A DNA stretch of 64,000 bases. It comes from Apostichopus japonicus. Taxonomy: Eukaryota; Echinodermata; Holothuroidea; Aspidochirotida; Stichopodidae. Position 1 is the first letter of the stretch; the number at the start of each line of letters is the position of its first letter. The notes beneath the pieces are model-generated. The model was not told where the DNA came from, did not search any database, and saw nothing but the letters and a program-made list of their open reading frames with translations. The translations under genes were made by a program, and so were the position numbers. The DNA is taken from NCBI RefSeq assembly GCF_037975245.1, contig NC_092574.1, forward strand, positions 19,873,713 through 19,937,712, in the 5' to 3' direction. This document shows positions 1 through 11,124 of the stretch, in pieces.

Positions 1-2862
1 GGTTGTAATAGAAACAGTTTATAGAATTTTGACCAAAGGTGACCAAATTTGAATATTTGGGCCAACATGGCATAAATTTAAATAATACATTGAAAAGTTC
101 ACTTATTTTTTGGGGGGTTGCTTTGATGCTTTTCACAGAACGCTCTATATCTCTTACTCATCTAAAAGTTTGCACTGGCTTTGGTTACAGGAAGTGCATG
201 ATGATGTGTAAACTGCACCAAGGAATTCTAATGCATCCTCCTGTGCAGTTGAATCAAACTCTGGAAGAATCTGTTTCAACCTTGCGAGACAGGAGGCCCA
301 TGAAGTTCAGGTTGAAATTGCGTGGAAGAGAGCTTTGATTACTTCCATTAATTCAGAGCTATGTCCATCATAGTGTTGAATGATGCTGCAAAGAAGCTAT
401 AAAAGAAGGAAAATTTAGATTTGTAGGAAATCTACATCTGACATGGGTGGCTCATCAATATGAGTGGAAAAGTTTAGGGTTGCAGCCTTCATTTGTATCC
501 ATTTTTTTACGATTGCTTGATGTTTCAAAGCACTTTCTTGGAAGTCTGTCACTAGCTTCTGTAGCTGAAAAGTTACTCTCATCAAGTAAAATGATAAACA
601 CATCATATCTTAATAACCATTTGTTGGAATATGCTACTGGGAGAAAGGAGTAGAGGTATCATGAACTTGACAAAGAGAGTGCCCATGTTGGAAATCTAGT
701 ATATTTGGGGGATAATAAACTTAAAACCTTCATTGTTGAAGTGAAAATTATGATATTCTGCAATAAGTGCCAATCCTTGGGATGGGGTTGGAACATCACA
801 AAATGCCCCTTGCAATTGTGCCCATATAGGTTGGGATTTTCCCTTCTCCAGGCATAGGAGTTTGTCAAGGATATGGTCCTGGCACAGTAAAAGTCTTCCA
901 TTTTTCAACATTTCCAGGTGAGGAGGATCAAGTCACATGAAGTCTTGCACCTCCGTAGCTTGGAATCTCTGCCTTAATGAATTTATTTCTAAAGCTGCAT
1001 GGGTTGTCTTAGGTTACTTACCTTTAAAGTAACAGGATTGCTTTGTTCCTGAAATAAAAACATTTAACAATATTTAATGTGACTTTTCGAGCATGGCCAG
1101 TGATTTTCCACGATCAAGAAATTCACAATAACATGGATCTATATCCATAAAATAATGAAACGGAAAACTCAATTTGAAATAGAAAAACCAGTATTCTTTG
1201 CAAGAGTTGGATATATATGCAATAACCGTGGGGCTGTATTGAACTTGATCATGTTTCTCCCTGTAAGAAGGTAACATATATTGTGAAAGAGAAATATAGA
1301 ACATAGGTTGGGGTGGGAAATTGTGCAGGGGGGCAGAGGTTTGTTTGGCCCCAAATATGCCAAAAGTTCCAATACGGTCACATTTGGTCAACATTTTAAA
1401 CTGTTGTCATTACCACCCTGGAGGAAATTTACCTCACTGAGACATTCAGTCATCTTGTGTGTTCATTTGGAATGTCTGAGACCAATCTGGAAATAAGAAT
1501 CTCAAGGAATGTAATTTTTGAAATCTTCAGAAAAGTATGCTATAATTTGTTGCCTGTACAGACTACCTTTAATTCAAATTTCTTCTATTGGATACTTGAA
1601 TCATATTCAAACTTGGGCTGCTAACCTCATCTGGTGTGTTTGTACTGATGATACTGGCTGCAAGTTCCTGAAATATAGAATAATTAAGTTTATGGATTAC
1701 ATGCAACAGCTATATTCAACAACCTATCACAGCACAGGTCAGCAATTATTTGTGTTAGTACACTGTGGATATGTTCATATGTATATCGATTCCTTTTGTT
1801 AAAAAATTCTTTCTTGCAATAAAAAATTTAAACGCTCCGAGACATTTATTGGATATTTAATACAAATTTGCATTCTTTTCTTTGTTAATTAAGGAATATG
1901 TTAATACATATAGGTCATACCAAATTCAAGATCAGATGAAATTTAAGTCGGTCAATATCAGTCCCTATTCTGGAAATGTATGCCTCTATGAGGATTTCTG
2001 TGATGATAGAATCAATGTTGATGAAAGAATAAATGTGACTTCATGCAGTGTTTTACAACCTGTATAAAATTAATACTCCAACCACACATGCAAAGTGCAA
2101 TGTGGTTCCCAGCTACACCACTCTTTGGGGAAATGGTAATTTGATGGCTGTTCTTGCTGCAAACTCAGTCTAGACAGTGTGTTAGATTATCAACTCAACC
2201 AACTTTGGCCAAGTTCCTGATATTGTCGGCTGCAAGCCAGGAATCTCATTGGGTTGCTGCCACCACCATGAAGATTTAAGCAGTATATCATTTCTCCTAT
2301 AACAACAACATTGGAATGGAAAAGCAACATTACCCTAATGATGCTATATCGCAATTCCCTTTTGAATTAAGCAATATGTTAAGGGACATTTTCTTAATAT
2401 TTAGTTTGTTCAATATATGAAAAATCAATCAAGGTAAAATGCATTATGGTTTCCATGATGTAACATGAGTAATTTGTGTATGCGTTTGTTTGTGTGTGGG
2501 GGGAGGGAAGGGGGTTTGCACACACTAAATAGTAATTAAGGCTCTATAAATATTAGAAAAAGCTGGAATAATGATTGAGATGCAACAAACATGGGCGAAA
2601 GTGGAAAATATCTGCCAAGAAAACGAGATGGACCATTCCTGCAGGCTATGAGGTATCATTATGTTAAGTATCAACTCAAATGGAATAAAATTCTTCCGAT
2701 TCTGTGTTTATAAGGAAATTTCAGCTGAACCTTATTTTGTCACACATCTCATCAATATGCAGCAAAATAATAGCACTGAAAACATTGCATTGTGTAACCA
2801 ACCTGCTCAGCACAATAAAATTTAGTAATACCACATATGGCTGGTGAACAATTGCAGATCAG
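1..2862. other. unassigned flank, no recognised gene
   Basis: AT-rich DNA with only short open frames on both strands. Two stretches look mildly exon-like: minus strand about 915-415, where a frame of about 70 codons (911-696) precedes an acceptor-like TTTTCAG near 580; and plus strand about 1520-2067, with open frames of 94 and 61 codons. I recognise no domain in either. Frames overlap on both strands and are broken by stops, so decayed exons are as likely as chance. No RNA gene, transposon end or promoter could be supported here. Confidence 0.4.
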
Positions 2863-3162
2863 GTTTTAATGTTAAGCCCTGCCCACTCATTTCGTCGCAC
2901 GATATCTGCACCAAAAGCAATAACGACCCTCCTTAGCTCATCATTGCTGCAAGGATCACCTCAAACCAACCTACCATTCTTCAGATTGGAGCTAACAAGA
3001 GAACGTCAGCTAAAATCTATTTTGGTCCCGCCCGTTACAAACATTCAATCAGCAGAATAAACCAGAGATTAAAAATGTTCAAGCAACATGTTGATACTAG
3101 TTTCATGTTAACCCCGCCCACTCATTACCATGCATGATATCTACACCAAAGGAAATAGTTAC
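2863..3162 (+). repeat. pair of diverged direct repeats
   Basis: A segment of about 65 bp at 2863-2927 recurs in the same orientation at 3100-3162. Shared blocks include ATGTTAA, CGCCCACTCATT or GCCCACTCATT, GATATCT and CACCAAA. Substitutions are scattered and there is a one-base length difference. The 170 bp between them are not repeated. The arrangement could be two old copies of a short interspersed element or the ends of a larger decayed one; neither family is recognised. Confidence 0.55.
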
Positions 3163-3556
3163 TATATGTGGTTTTACCAAGTCGATCTGGCAAGAAGCTA
3201 ATTAGAAGTTGAACATTTAATTGCTGAGTTTCAAACTGACATCACATAAAATTCTCCTCTCGAAACTAAGCAAATAAAATCAAATATTTGAAAACATTTG
3301 TGTGGAAACTGGAGTTTTCTAATTAACTTATTCTTCTCTCTTTTATTGTTGGCAATTATGTTTCATTTTTTAAAGCCATTGAGTCAAAATTGATTTATTG
3401 TGTGAAGACAGCTACAGCCCTTACCCTCACATAAGCCAGCACAGAACTCATCAAGTTACTGATTATTGTTAAGAAAATTATGGAGGAATCATGCCAATCA
3501 ACCCCCTCTCCCGACCTCACCCCCTCCCAAATAAAAAGACTGTAAAGGAATCTTAC
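3163..3556. other. no feature seen downstream of the last integrase exon
   Basis: This stretch lies just 3' (on the minus strand) of the last recognised exon of the integrase pseudogene. The minus-strand frame stays open into the putative intron as far as 3395, but the extra residues have no integrase character and begin right after a donor-like GTAAGA. A further 3' exon would be expected here or beyond, but none is recognisable. Confidence 0.35.
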
Positions 3557-3760
3557 TTGTGTGAAATTCTTTAAGTAAAATGGATTGAATTTCTTCTTCA
3601 AAGGAAGGCCTGTGGAACTGTTAATATGTGTGTACAGCCCTTTCTCATTCACAGCCTTGACTCCATACGGCCCAAGCCAAGAGTTTTCGAGCTTCCCTTC
3701 TCTTCGGGCATCCTTTCTAGCATTCCGGACGAGAACACTTATAGAACCAACTTTGAAGCT
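3557..3760 (-). pseudogene. integrase C-terminal exon 5, GPY/F-type domain
   Basis: A 204-nt exon, an exact multiple of three, after the acceptor TTTTATTCAG and before the donor GTAAGA. It encodes FKVGSISVLVRNARKDARRE, then LENSWLGPYGVKAVNEKGLY and KKKFNPFYLKNFTQ. The order FxVG, basic stretch, W-LGPY and KKKFN is the C-terminal GPY/F-type domain of chromodomain-virus-like and Ginger integrases, thought to act in DNA binding and multimerisation. This is the only exon without a visible break. Confidence 0.8.
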
Positions 3761-3872
3761 CTGAATAAAACAAAATCCAGCATATACGTAAACATCATAA
3801 TACAATGTATATGTTGCCATTCATTTAACTACAGTGCAGTTTCCAATGCACAACATAGCATTATGTAATTAC

Positions 3873-4070
3873 CTGTTTTGATTGCTGCCTTTAATCAAAA
3901 TTCTTTTTTTGCCGTTCTTGGGCTTTGCCAATATTTTCTTTTACAAAACCTTTGATTATGTCCTGTGACTGTGACATGAGTTGAAAAACCCTCTCCCGCT
4001 GTGCATCGCTGCAGCAGGAGATTCTGGTTGGACAATGGAGTCTTCAATGTCGACTGGTAACAATGGCTCT
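3873..4070 (-). pseudogene. integrase linker exon 4
   Basis: A 198-nt exon after the acceptor ATATATCCAG. Its first base completes the Arg codon of the previous exon to give GREPLLPVDIEDS, the conserved segment after the catalytic core. A frameshift near 4000 moves the frame to one reading VFQLMSQSQDIIKGFVKENI and then KAQERQKKNFD, the expected helical linker, followed by an in-frame TAA. The exon ends AACAG/GTAATT at 3873. The correct intron phase across a 490-bp intron is strong support that this was a spliced gene. Confidence 0.7.
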
Positions 4071-4561
4071 CTGGATATATGAAGATAATTAACAATCAAT
4101 TATTCACAACACTTTGTTGACTGAAGAATAAATAAAGTTTTATATATTTTATTTTCACTATTAAGACCCTGGAACCATAAATCTGAGTCACATCACATAC
4201 TCAAACCAGCAGAAATATAAAACAAAAGTATATTCTGTGCTATTATAGGTCCAAATTGCATACCAGCCCAAAATATGATATATAACTGAAAAACAAAACC
4301 AATATCAGTGGCATTAATTGCATGTATCTAAATTAATTGGCATGCTTTTTATAGTTTAATGAATGTTCATCTTTTGTACTTGCTATTTAGCAGTTTTTCC
4401 CAGGACCTGGGATGTGTCAAATGAGATTTTATCCTATAGAGGATCAGTGTAGCTATGCAGGATTTTTCCAAACTCTCTTGTCCCTGATTGCTTTTCTCCA
4501 TATATGACCTTTACAAATGTAAACCTCTATTCAGCAATGGTAGGTTTGAATTATTACAAAC

Positions 4562-4858
4562 CTTCCAAACATCACAACGAAAGGAGAAAGACCTGTAGAA
4601 CCATGTTTTGCTGTACGGTCCCCATGAGAATGGAAGACAGTGTTTCATCCCAGTCATCTTGGTTTTGATTGACAACTTTGATGAGTGACATTTGCATTTT
4701 GCAGAGTTTGGTTGAATCTTTCATCCAGCCCATTGGTCTGTGGGTGGTAGCTGAAGGATACTCTGTGGCCCACCCCTGTCATGTCAAACAGGGACTTGTT
4801 CAGAGAATTAACAAATTCCCCTCTTTGGTCTGAGATGACAACTTTCATGCACCCAAAT
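4562..4858 (-). pseudogene. integrase core exon 3 (second Asp and Glu)
   Basis: A 297-nt exon after the acceptor TTTATTTAG, ending GGAAG/GTTTGT. It encodes VVISDQRGEF (second catalytic Asp; the usual Gly-Arg order is swapped), then HPQTNGLDERFNQTLQ with the catalytic Glu. After that the frame slips by one base, reads QDDWDETLSS, and slips back to read AKHGSTGLSPFVVMFG. The net shift is zero, so the exon end phase is kept, but the literal frame hits TGA. The HGST..SPF block followed by a splice site is typical of this integrase family. Confidence 0.8.
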
Positions 4859-5202
4859 CTAAATAAATGAAAAATTAAACAAGTTGTTAAAGAACTGGTT
4901 ATGAGTAATGCAGTAAACTATTGGCATCTTCAGAGTGGCCGTGTGGTTTAATCAGGAGATTCTTTTAGCACTTCTTTCAAAACAAGTAAGTTAAGCACTG
5001 ACATAACACCTGGTCTTGGATGCACTGACTGTTATCCCACTAACATTTTATTAACATTAACTTATAAAACAACTTCAAGAAATTCCTGTAACCATTTGGC
5101 CGCTTTCTGGGTCACAGGTAAAACTGAGAACAAATGCAGGTCTGCATAACTAACTTCAAAAATATGTTATGTAAAGTAAAAACAAAGTAGATGGATATAT
5201 AC

Positions 5203-5360
5203 CTGGCCATGGTTTCAAACAGAAAGTTTGCAACGGTTTATGCTGTTTTGTCTCTTACAGCAACAGCCTCTGGCCATTTTGAAAAATAGTCACATAGGGT
5301 TATGATGTACTTATTTCCATTGATGGTCTCTGCAAGGGGTCCAATCATATCCACACCCAC
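5203..5360 (-). pseudogene. integrase core exon 2 (first catalytic Asp)
   Basis: A 158-nt exon. It follows a polypyrimidine-AG acceptor (intron end at 5362-5361) and ends AG/GTATAT (donor at 5202). It encodes VGVDMIGPL, with the first catalytic Asp, then NGNKYIITLCDYFSKWPEA, a classic integrase core signature. An in-frame TAA lies after the DKTA residues, so this copy cannot make full-length protein. The exon ends two bases into an Arg codon that is completed by the first base of the next exon. Confidence 0.75.
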
Positions 5361-5750
5361 CTAAAAAAAAAAGAAAAATAGCATTCAGAACCATACACAA
5401 TCATACCAACTGATGTTCAAGTGATTTATGTCTGAGTTTTTTAGACAATATACTGCTATTTAGGATTTCCAATCATGCTGATATATACTTATTGAAAGTT
5501 AACAAAAGATTACTCGATGACTGAATGTGCTAAAAGCAGGTATTCTTACACTGCTAATAAGGTGCGTACAATCAACAATTCTTGTACAGAACAGAATGCT
5601 GTATCAAAGTTTGCAAATACTTTTGATACTGGACAGTGAAGCTTTTATAATTTCAATGACTTAAATTGCATGATTTTGGCTTTTCTTGATTTAAAAGTAT
5701 TACTGCTCACACTTTTCAGCACAAAGCTCGGTGGCTGTTTATTGTTCCCG

Positions 5751-5885
5751 TTAGTCTAAACTCTTTGATCTTTTCCGTATCGATCTTCTTAGATTTAATG
5801 TTGAATTTTCAGGGCACAGTCCTGACGAACGATATTTTCCAATGATACTGTACTCTTCATCGGTATCCAGCTCAGGAGAAGTCAT
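5751..5885 (-). pseudogene. integrase pseudogene, N-terminal exon (44 codons)
   Basis: An ATG at 5885 opens 44 codons ending in TAA at 5751. The product starts MTSPELDTDEEYSIIGKY and continues with an Arg/Lys-rich stretch (LRRSIRKRSK). An acidic start, then a Tyr-containing helix, then a basic stretch is how many GIN/KRBA2-like integrases begin, before the zinc-binding domain. The frame stops where the next block should start, and no clear donor site is present, so the 3' part of the exon is probably lost or mutated. Assignment rests on this resemblance and on its position 390 bp upstream of the core exon. Confidence 0.5.
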
Positions 5886-7215
5886 CTTGTAATATCAGAT
5901 CGGGCTAAGTAAGTTAACGGTCTCAACTCCTAATGCTTAACCGAAGGCCAGAACAGTGCGTGCAAATATGCAACTACTAAGAATTTTGTGTGCCTGCGCG
6001 TTACACATTGAAATGTATTGCTTAGTATAATAACAAGCATGGCTTGTGTTTAATAAATTTATGTCTTGTTGATCACTTTTCTTTGTTTCGAACTTGGAAC
6101 CTATTAAGAGTTTATATATCTAGTAAGGTTATGAATTAATAACATGTTTGTCTACTCATTATTATTGCCTTTAAATGAACAACATATGTTTGATTAATGG
6201 TGGAGTGGCACCACCATTAAGAAAAGAACAACTTTTAGAAAATTTATAGATTGTCACACTTTTCTACCATCTTGAATATAATTTCCAGAATAGTTTTAAG
6301 GTCTGGTCAATTCTAATTCATGAATTGCAGATATTAATTATATTTCTTTCATTTAGAATAGAAGTTCTGTACTGTAATTTGAAAATTTGCTACCTTTGGC
6401 AACCGTGAAACGTGAACAGACCCAATTTCGAGGACGCTGATGTCAAACTCAAAGGTATAACAAACTTTCGTAAAATTTTGAAGACTTGCAGTGAGAGTTG
6501 TACTGTAAACCGCAAGAGTTAGCAGGCCTGCAAAACCCTAGCAATATAGTCTTCGACTTAAATGATTTCTGCTGATGTACTGAGTCTAGTCTAAGTCTTA
6601 ACCCTATCGTTTTAAACTTCAGCCAGTGGCAGTAGGCCAAATTGTATAGGCCTAATGGAGTTTTTGGCTGAAACTGTAATTGTGTAAGGCCTAGCTAATT
6701 TAGAACTAGCCTTATGGCTGATAAGTCTGTTAACAAATCTTCAATCAAAGCGTTGTTGCATAACATGCTAGGTGCTTACCCTAGGAGTATCTTAGGCTAA
6801 GCCATTACCGTCTTCCATATACTTATTGCAATACCAACTGACTCGACCTGTTGTTGGCCAAAAAGGGGATATTGAATATCTACCCCATTTGGTAATGCTA
6901 GGCAGACTTAATGCTCCTCTGCACAAATTCATGATTAAACACACACAGTATTATTTCAGTGGTCAAGCCAAACATGTCTTCAAGCACAGGAAAGTAGTGC
7001 TGGCCATTAGATTTAGAGCACTTATGTTTACAATCATACATGTTGACTAGTGAATTAATTAGGTGCGCTCAAGGATGAATCCTAGTGGCAGTATTTGGGG
7101 TAGTTTATCCAGTAACAAATTCTTAATGCTCGAGTGAATTTGAGAAGGACTGTTTATCTATAGACAGTCTCGGCCTTCATGCATAGCATTAGACCTAGTA
7201 ATATGTATGGCCGTG
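5886..7215. other. no gene recognised
   Basis: AT-rich DNA with no open frame above about 75 codons that shows coding character. It lies upstream of the integrase pseudogene start and could have held its promoter, but no TATA-like or other element can be pinned down. Short palindromic AGGCCTA motifs recur near 6640-6720 and continue near 7455-7530; they are too short to define an element. Confidence 0.35.
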
Positions 7216-7440
7216 GCTATTCTTACGACTAGTCGTAATAATTATTTATAAACTATTCTTACGACAAAGGCAAATTCAAGCGCAGTAAAGTAAATAAAGC
7301 AACTGCGCATGTAGTAGGGGTACAGTAACCCTAACCCTAAACATAACCCTAAACCTCAATCCTAACGCTTACTCTAACCCTAACCTGAAATTATTGTTAC
7401 TCCTCGTCGTAAAAATAGTACTTCTGGTCGTGAAAATAGC
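7216..7440. mobile_element. candidate MITE with nested terminal inverted repeats
   Basis: GCTATTCTTACGAC at 7216-7229 is matched in inverse, 12 of 14, by GTCGTGAAAATAGC at 7427-7440. Just inside, ACTATTCTTACGAC at 7252-7265 is matched in inverse, 13 of 14, by GTCGTAAAAATAGT at 7406-7419. The outer left arm also runs into a perfect 16-bp palindrome (7223-7238). The interior holds a degenerate CCCTAA tract. There is no open frame, so at 168-225 bp this fits a non-autonomous element, or one copy inserted in another. No target duplication could be fixed. Confidence 0.5.
7327..7386 (+). repeat. degenerate telomere-like CCCTAA tract
   Basis: About 60 bp with repeated ACCCTAA, CCTAAA and CTCTAACCC units broken by substitutions. 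It lies inside the nested inverted repeats at 7216-7440, far from any sequence end. It is best read as interstitial telomere-like sequence belonging to that element rather than a chromosome terminus. Confidence 0.65.
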
Positions 7441-8640
7441 AACTGCGTAGTTGTTGAAGCCTAGCCTAGGCTAGTACCGATTAGTAGTAGTGCCTATGGC
7501 CCTATGCCTATCCCCACCTCAAACAGCTTGGTAGGCCTCTAGACCGTCATGCAGTTGAAATTTTGTCTCCTAAATTTTTCGTCTTTGTAGAAACGAACTC
7601 CATCTCCATTTCGGTGGCTACATCAGGCCGCACAGCAAGGCAAGATGTTTTCTTTAAAACAATACAAAACCATTGCTAGCCTACGCACGTTTTATACAAA
7701 ATATGTGTTTGTAAAATTGTATGGCAGTGTCGTCTGCACATTTCAATAAAGTTTTTTGGTTTAGGGTGGCATACTCCTATTAGAGTCGATATCGGTCCGC
7801 CCGATTGTTATTCTATCTCGGGAAATGTTCCAAAAAGCATCAGGAGAACATCTTTTTTGACCCGTTATCAATCTTGATTTTTTTTTTGTGGCTTGCATGT
7901 TGAAGAGCATGAATGACTAGAATGTCTTTACATATGTTATGTTTCTTGCTTGTCATCTTAATTGTTTATTTTAAAAACGTATGAAAACAGAAATGAAGTA
8001 ATAAGATCCTTCAAGAAGCTTTTAAGTGCATGGATGGGAGCTAGGGGCTGGGGAGTTTTGTAGTTGAGCCAAAATTGGTTCAATTTAAAGGCATTGGAGA
8101 GTCGCCCAAAACCACGTTCGGCGAGCTGAAAAAGTTAACTTTCCGTGGCTTGCAAGTGACGATTTGTTCGTGTCGCTACAAAGTGCAGACAGTACAGTAC
8201 GGTAATGAAACGTGATACCTTGTTATATTTTAGCTGGACCTAAGATGTCCATCGCTGTATTGTCTGTACACTGTGTTGTAGGTATTGACCGCAGCTGTAT
8301 GCACTGACTGTACACTAGTGTCTAATTACCGATGGTAGCAAGCTGTGTGTGTGTATTTTCTGGGATCGACGGTGGTGTCCAACACTTTTGTTACATCTCA
8401 TTCGAAACTAGGTTAGATTACCGGCATTATACGTTTCTTTTTGCGCGATTGTTCGCACCCTATAAGTCCCCTTTATGCCAAGAGAGGAGATGCTTATCCA
8501 ACCAATTTAACATAACCCTCTCTTACGCGAAGAGAACGATGAAACTCTTTTTAACAGTATTTTTATTGATGAGGATATAAGATAGACAGAGATTTATTTC
8601 ATCCATAAGATATGGACATTTTTCCTCTCTCACTAATGTT
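7441..8640. other. no gene recognised
   Basis: Mixed AT-rich DNA with several short poly-T runs and no convincing exon or RNA gene. An open frame of 82 codons at 8332-8580 has no recognisable domain and ends in the region leading to the AT microsatellite. I treat it as chance. Confidence 0.35.
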
Positions 8641-8690
<50 letters not shown>

Positions 8691-8700
8691 TTCATTCATT
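8641..8700. repeat. (TA)n and (ATTC)n microsatellite at a LINE 3' end
   Basis: About 47 bp of near-perfect TA repeats are followed by ATTCATTCATTCATT and a T-run. This lies at the 3' end of the minus-strand LINE that occupies 8701-11124, in the position where other copies of the family have a GATTT/AAATC repeat tail. The tail may have diverged or been replaced, or the insertion went into an existing microsatellite. Confidence 0.7.
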
Positions 8701-11124
8701 TTTTTTTCACATAAATATTGCAATGTAAATGGAAGTCTTCTGAAAAGCCTATGCTGGCTTAACAAAACAGAAGACTCCCATGAAGAAAAGATAGAAAATA
8801 GTGAAAATAATGTTAATAACATCACGTATACGCTTCAATATGTGAATATGCTGCTATGCGACTATGCAGCTAAATCATAATTAATAAGACATGATAATTT
8901 CTTTAGTAAGACATTTACTAAATGTGGAGTTTGTTTTCTTAGTTTTTAAAGTTATTGACCGAGAATTCCAAATTTTGGTTGCACGGTTTCTGAGGCTTAA
9001 CATACCAGTGCGTGTTTTATATGATTTATAATGTGCGTTGCTAGCCGTTCTGGTATTATGATTATGGAAATCTGTGTTGCTATTTATAAAATTTCGAAAA
9101 CTGATTGGCAATGATCCATTCCAAGCCTTGTATGTAAATGTTGCAATGTTAACTTTTATAATGTCATCTAATTTCAATAAATTGAGTTTCTTAAAGAGGG
9201 GGCTTGTATGTTTACGGGTTGCTGCGTGAGATATATGACGTATTGCACTCTTTTGAAGTAATTTAAGGTGACTTAAATGAGAAACACTTGTAACAGACCA
9301 GATAATCAAGCAGTAATACAGATGTCAGTGGTGCTATTAAAGTTTGATAAAACATTCTGAGTATATTCTGGGGAAGGAAATGTTTTAGCATCGCTAAAAC
9401 TTTTGTGGCTTTTGTGGCAAAAAAATTAAAAAATAAATAAAAAATAAAATTCCTGCACCTCTTGCAACGCTGTTGCAAACTTTTGTAATATGGTCACTCC
9501 ATGGAAGTTTACTATCAATATTAACCCCTAGAATTTAGTAGTTGATACTTGTTTCATTACTTTACCGTCCATTATTAAGTCATTATTCCAGTTAAGCGTT
9601 CTTCTTCCATTAAATACTATATAGTTAGTTTTGTCTGCATTAAGTGATAACTTATTAGCAGCAAACCAGTTAGTAAATTTAGTTAATTCAGTAGAGACAA
9701 TATCATGTATTCTATGTACGTTTTCGAACTCGAAGAAAATATTGGTATCATCAGCAAACAAAATAGTCTTGGCAATTTTTGACACCTGGCAAATGTCATT
9801 GACATATATTATGAACAACAGTGGTCCTAATATTGAGCCCTGTGGAACACCACAACGGGTTAAAGCGTGTTCGGATTTAGAGTTTTTATATGAAGTATAC
9901 TGATGTCTATTGGATAAATAGCTGCTCAACCGGTCAAGGGTTGTTCCCCTTACACCATACAAAGATAATTTACTTAGCAAAATGGTATGGTCAATAGTAT
10001 CAAATGCCTTGGAGAGATCAAGGAACACTCCAATACATATTTTGGTATTATCAAGACTTGTACATATTTCTTTCAATAGCATTTGCCAAAGCAAGTTCTG
10101 TAGAATGCTTTGGGCGGAAGCCATATTGATCATTGCACAGGATATTAAACTTGGTTAGAAACTTAAAGATACGATTGTACATAAGCCTTTCGATAATGTT
10201 TGAAAAACATGATAAAAAAGAAATAGGACGGTAATTTTTTTATACATCTTGGTCACCTTTTTTAAAAATTGGTATAACCTTAGCAATCTTTAGTTTATCT
10301 GGAAATGTACCAGAAGTAAAAGATAAATTACAAATATAAGTCAATGGTTTGGCGATAAAGTGAATAACATTTCTTATTATATCTGGTTTAAAATCGTCAT
10401 ATCCCGCTGCTTTTTTGGGTTTCAGGCTGTAAATAACAACTATTAAAAGTTCTTCCTCACTGACAGGATTAATGAACATAGATTGACTGTTTCTGTTATT
10501 ATTATGAATAATATATTCTGTTCTACCTTTATTTGTAATATTTCTTGCAAGTGAGGGTCCAATGTTTACAAAATATTTGTTAAAGTAGCTGGCAATGTCA
10601 TTCTCGTTGCTTATTTCTTGATCACCAGTTTTAAAAGCAGCAGGATATCCACCTTTTTTCGGTTGGTGTTTAGAACTTAGTTAATTGTATTCCAAATTAC
10701 ACTTATATTATTTCTATTATTTTTGAATTTATCATAGAAATACAATCTGTTAGAAAATCTAATAATATGGTTAAGCTTATTGCGATAATGCTTATACGTA
10801 GCCTTGTTAACATCAGTAGGCGCTGTTAAATAACTTTTAAAGAGATTGTTCTTTCTTTTGATAGATGTCAACATTCCAGTTGTAATCCATGGATGTTTCT
10901 TTTTTACGTCGTTTCCTTTTGCTTACATAACATATTGGAAAACAATTATTATAGGTATAATTAAAGGATTCAAAGAAAGGTGTCTTAAGCAGCATTAACA
11001 TCAGTTTGGCTTAAAACATCGTTCCAGTTTTTGTTTTCGATTTCATAGTTAAAACGCCTGATTTTATCTGGTTTATAATTTCGCCTGTACATGAAGTTCA
11101 TTGGTCTGTTATTCTTGGTAGGAA
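8701..11124 (-). mobile_element. Jockey-superfamily (CR1/L2-like) LINE, 5'-truncated, copy 1
   Basis: Minus-strand non-LTR retrotransposon. Its 3' UTR (8701-8880) has GGAAGTCTTC and AGAAGACTCCC motifs shared with the copies at 11125, 14099 and 41689 (on the plus-strand reading). Coding sequence from 8881 upward covers the C-terminal region, the reverse transcriptase and the linker toward the endonuclease, and stops at 11124 where another copy's tail begins. No endonuclease domain remains. The clade within the Jockey superfamily is not resolved by eye. Confidence 0.8.
8881..11124 (-). pseudogene. LINE reverse transcriptase ORF2 remnant (frameshifted)
   Basis: Read 5' to 3' on the minus strand: a basic linker (about 11124-10677), the fingers motif PKKAAGYDD (10240-10479 segment) with FPDKLKIAKVIPIFKKGDQ, then DLSKAFDTIDH, CGVPQGSILGPLLF and the catalytic FADD (9758-9747), LSLNADKTNYIVF, and a C-terminal block with RHISHA and TYKAWNG ending at 8881. 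The pieces lie in at least six segments in different frames. An A/T-rich stretch near 9420-9455 lies inside the segment that corresponds to the VCRKVAKN region of the copy at 41.7 kb. The catalytic Asp pair survives but the copy is inactive. Confidence 0.85.

Larger units (their letters stand above)
3557..5885 (-). pseudogene. decayed Ginger/GIN-type integrase gene with introns
   Basis: Five minus-strand exons, each recognisable by protein character and most bounded by AG/GT splice signals, spell a DDE integrase of the kind found in Ginger DNA transposons and their domesticated GIN/KRBA2-like relatives. Order: N-terminal segment (5885-5751), start of the catalytic core (5360-5203), rest of the core with the second Asp and the Glu (4858-4562), linker (4070-3873), and C-terminal GPY/F-type domain (3760-3557). 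Intron phases match across exons (phase 2, 2, then 0). Introns separate this from an ordinary Gypsy LTR retrotransposon copy, and no LTRs are visible. It is dead: an in-frame TAA in exon 2, two compensating indels and a TGA in exon 3, a frameshift and a TAA in exon 4, and no HHCC zinc-finger exon between exons 1 and 2. It could be a relic of the transposon or of a domesticated host gene; the sequence does not decide. Confidence 0.75.

Noticed and set aside
1882-2067. Possible Ulp1-like cysteine peptidase fragment (SGNVCLYEDF...)
   Set aside because: Faint resemblance to a G-x-V-x-L-Y-D-S-type block, but the catalytic residues and flanking blocks are not found; too weak to annotate.
4930-4965. 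tRNA or SINE head (GTGGCCGTGTGGTTTAATC)
   Set aside because: Looks A-box-like, but no B-box follows within a plausible distance and no stems form.
6826-7050. 74-codon plus-strand open frame
   Set aside because: No recognisable domain, no splice context, and composition like the surrounding DNA.
7327-7386. True telomere
   Set aside because: The tract is short, degenerate, internal and enclosed by inverted repeats.
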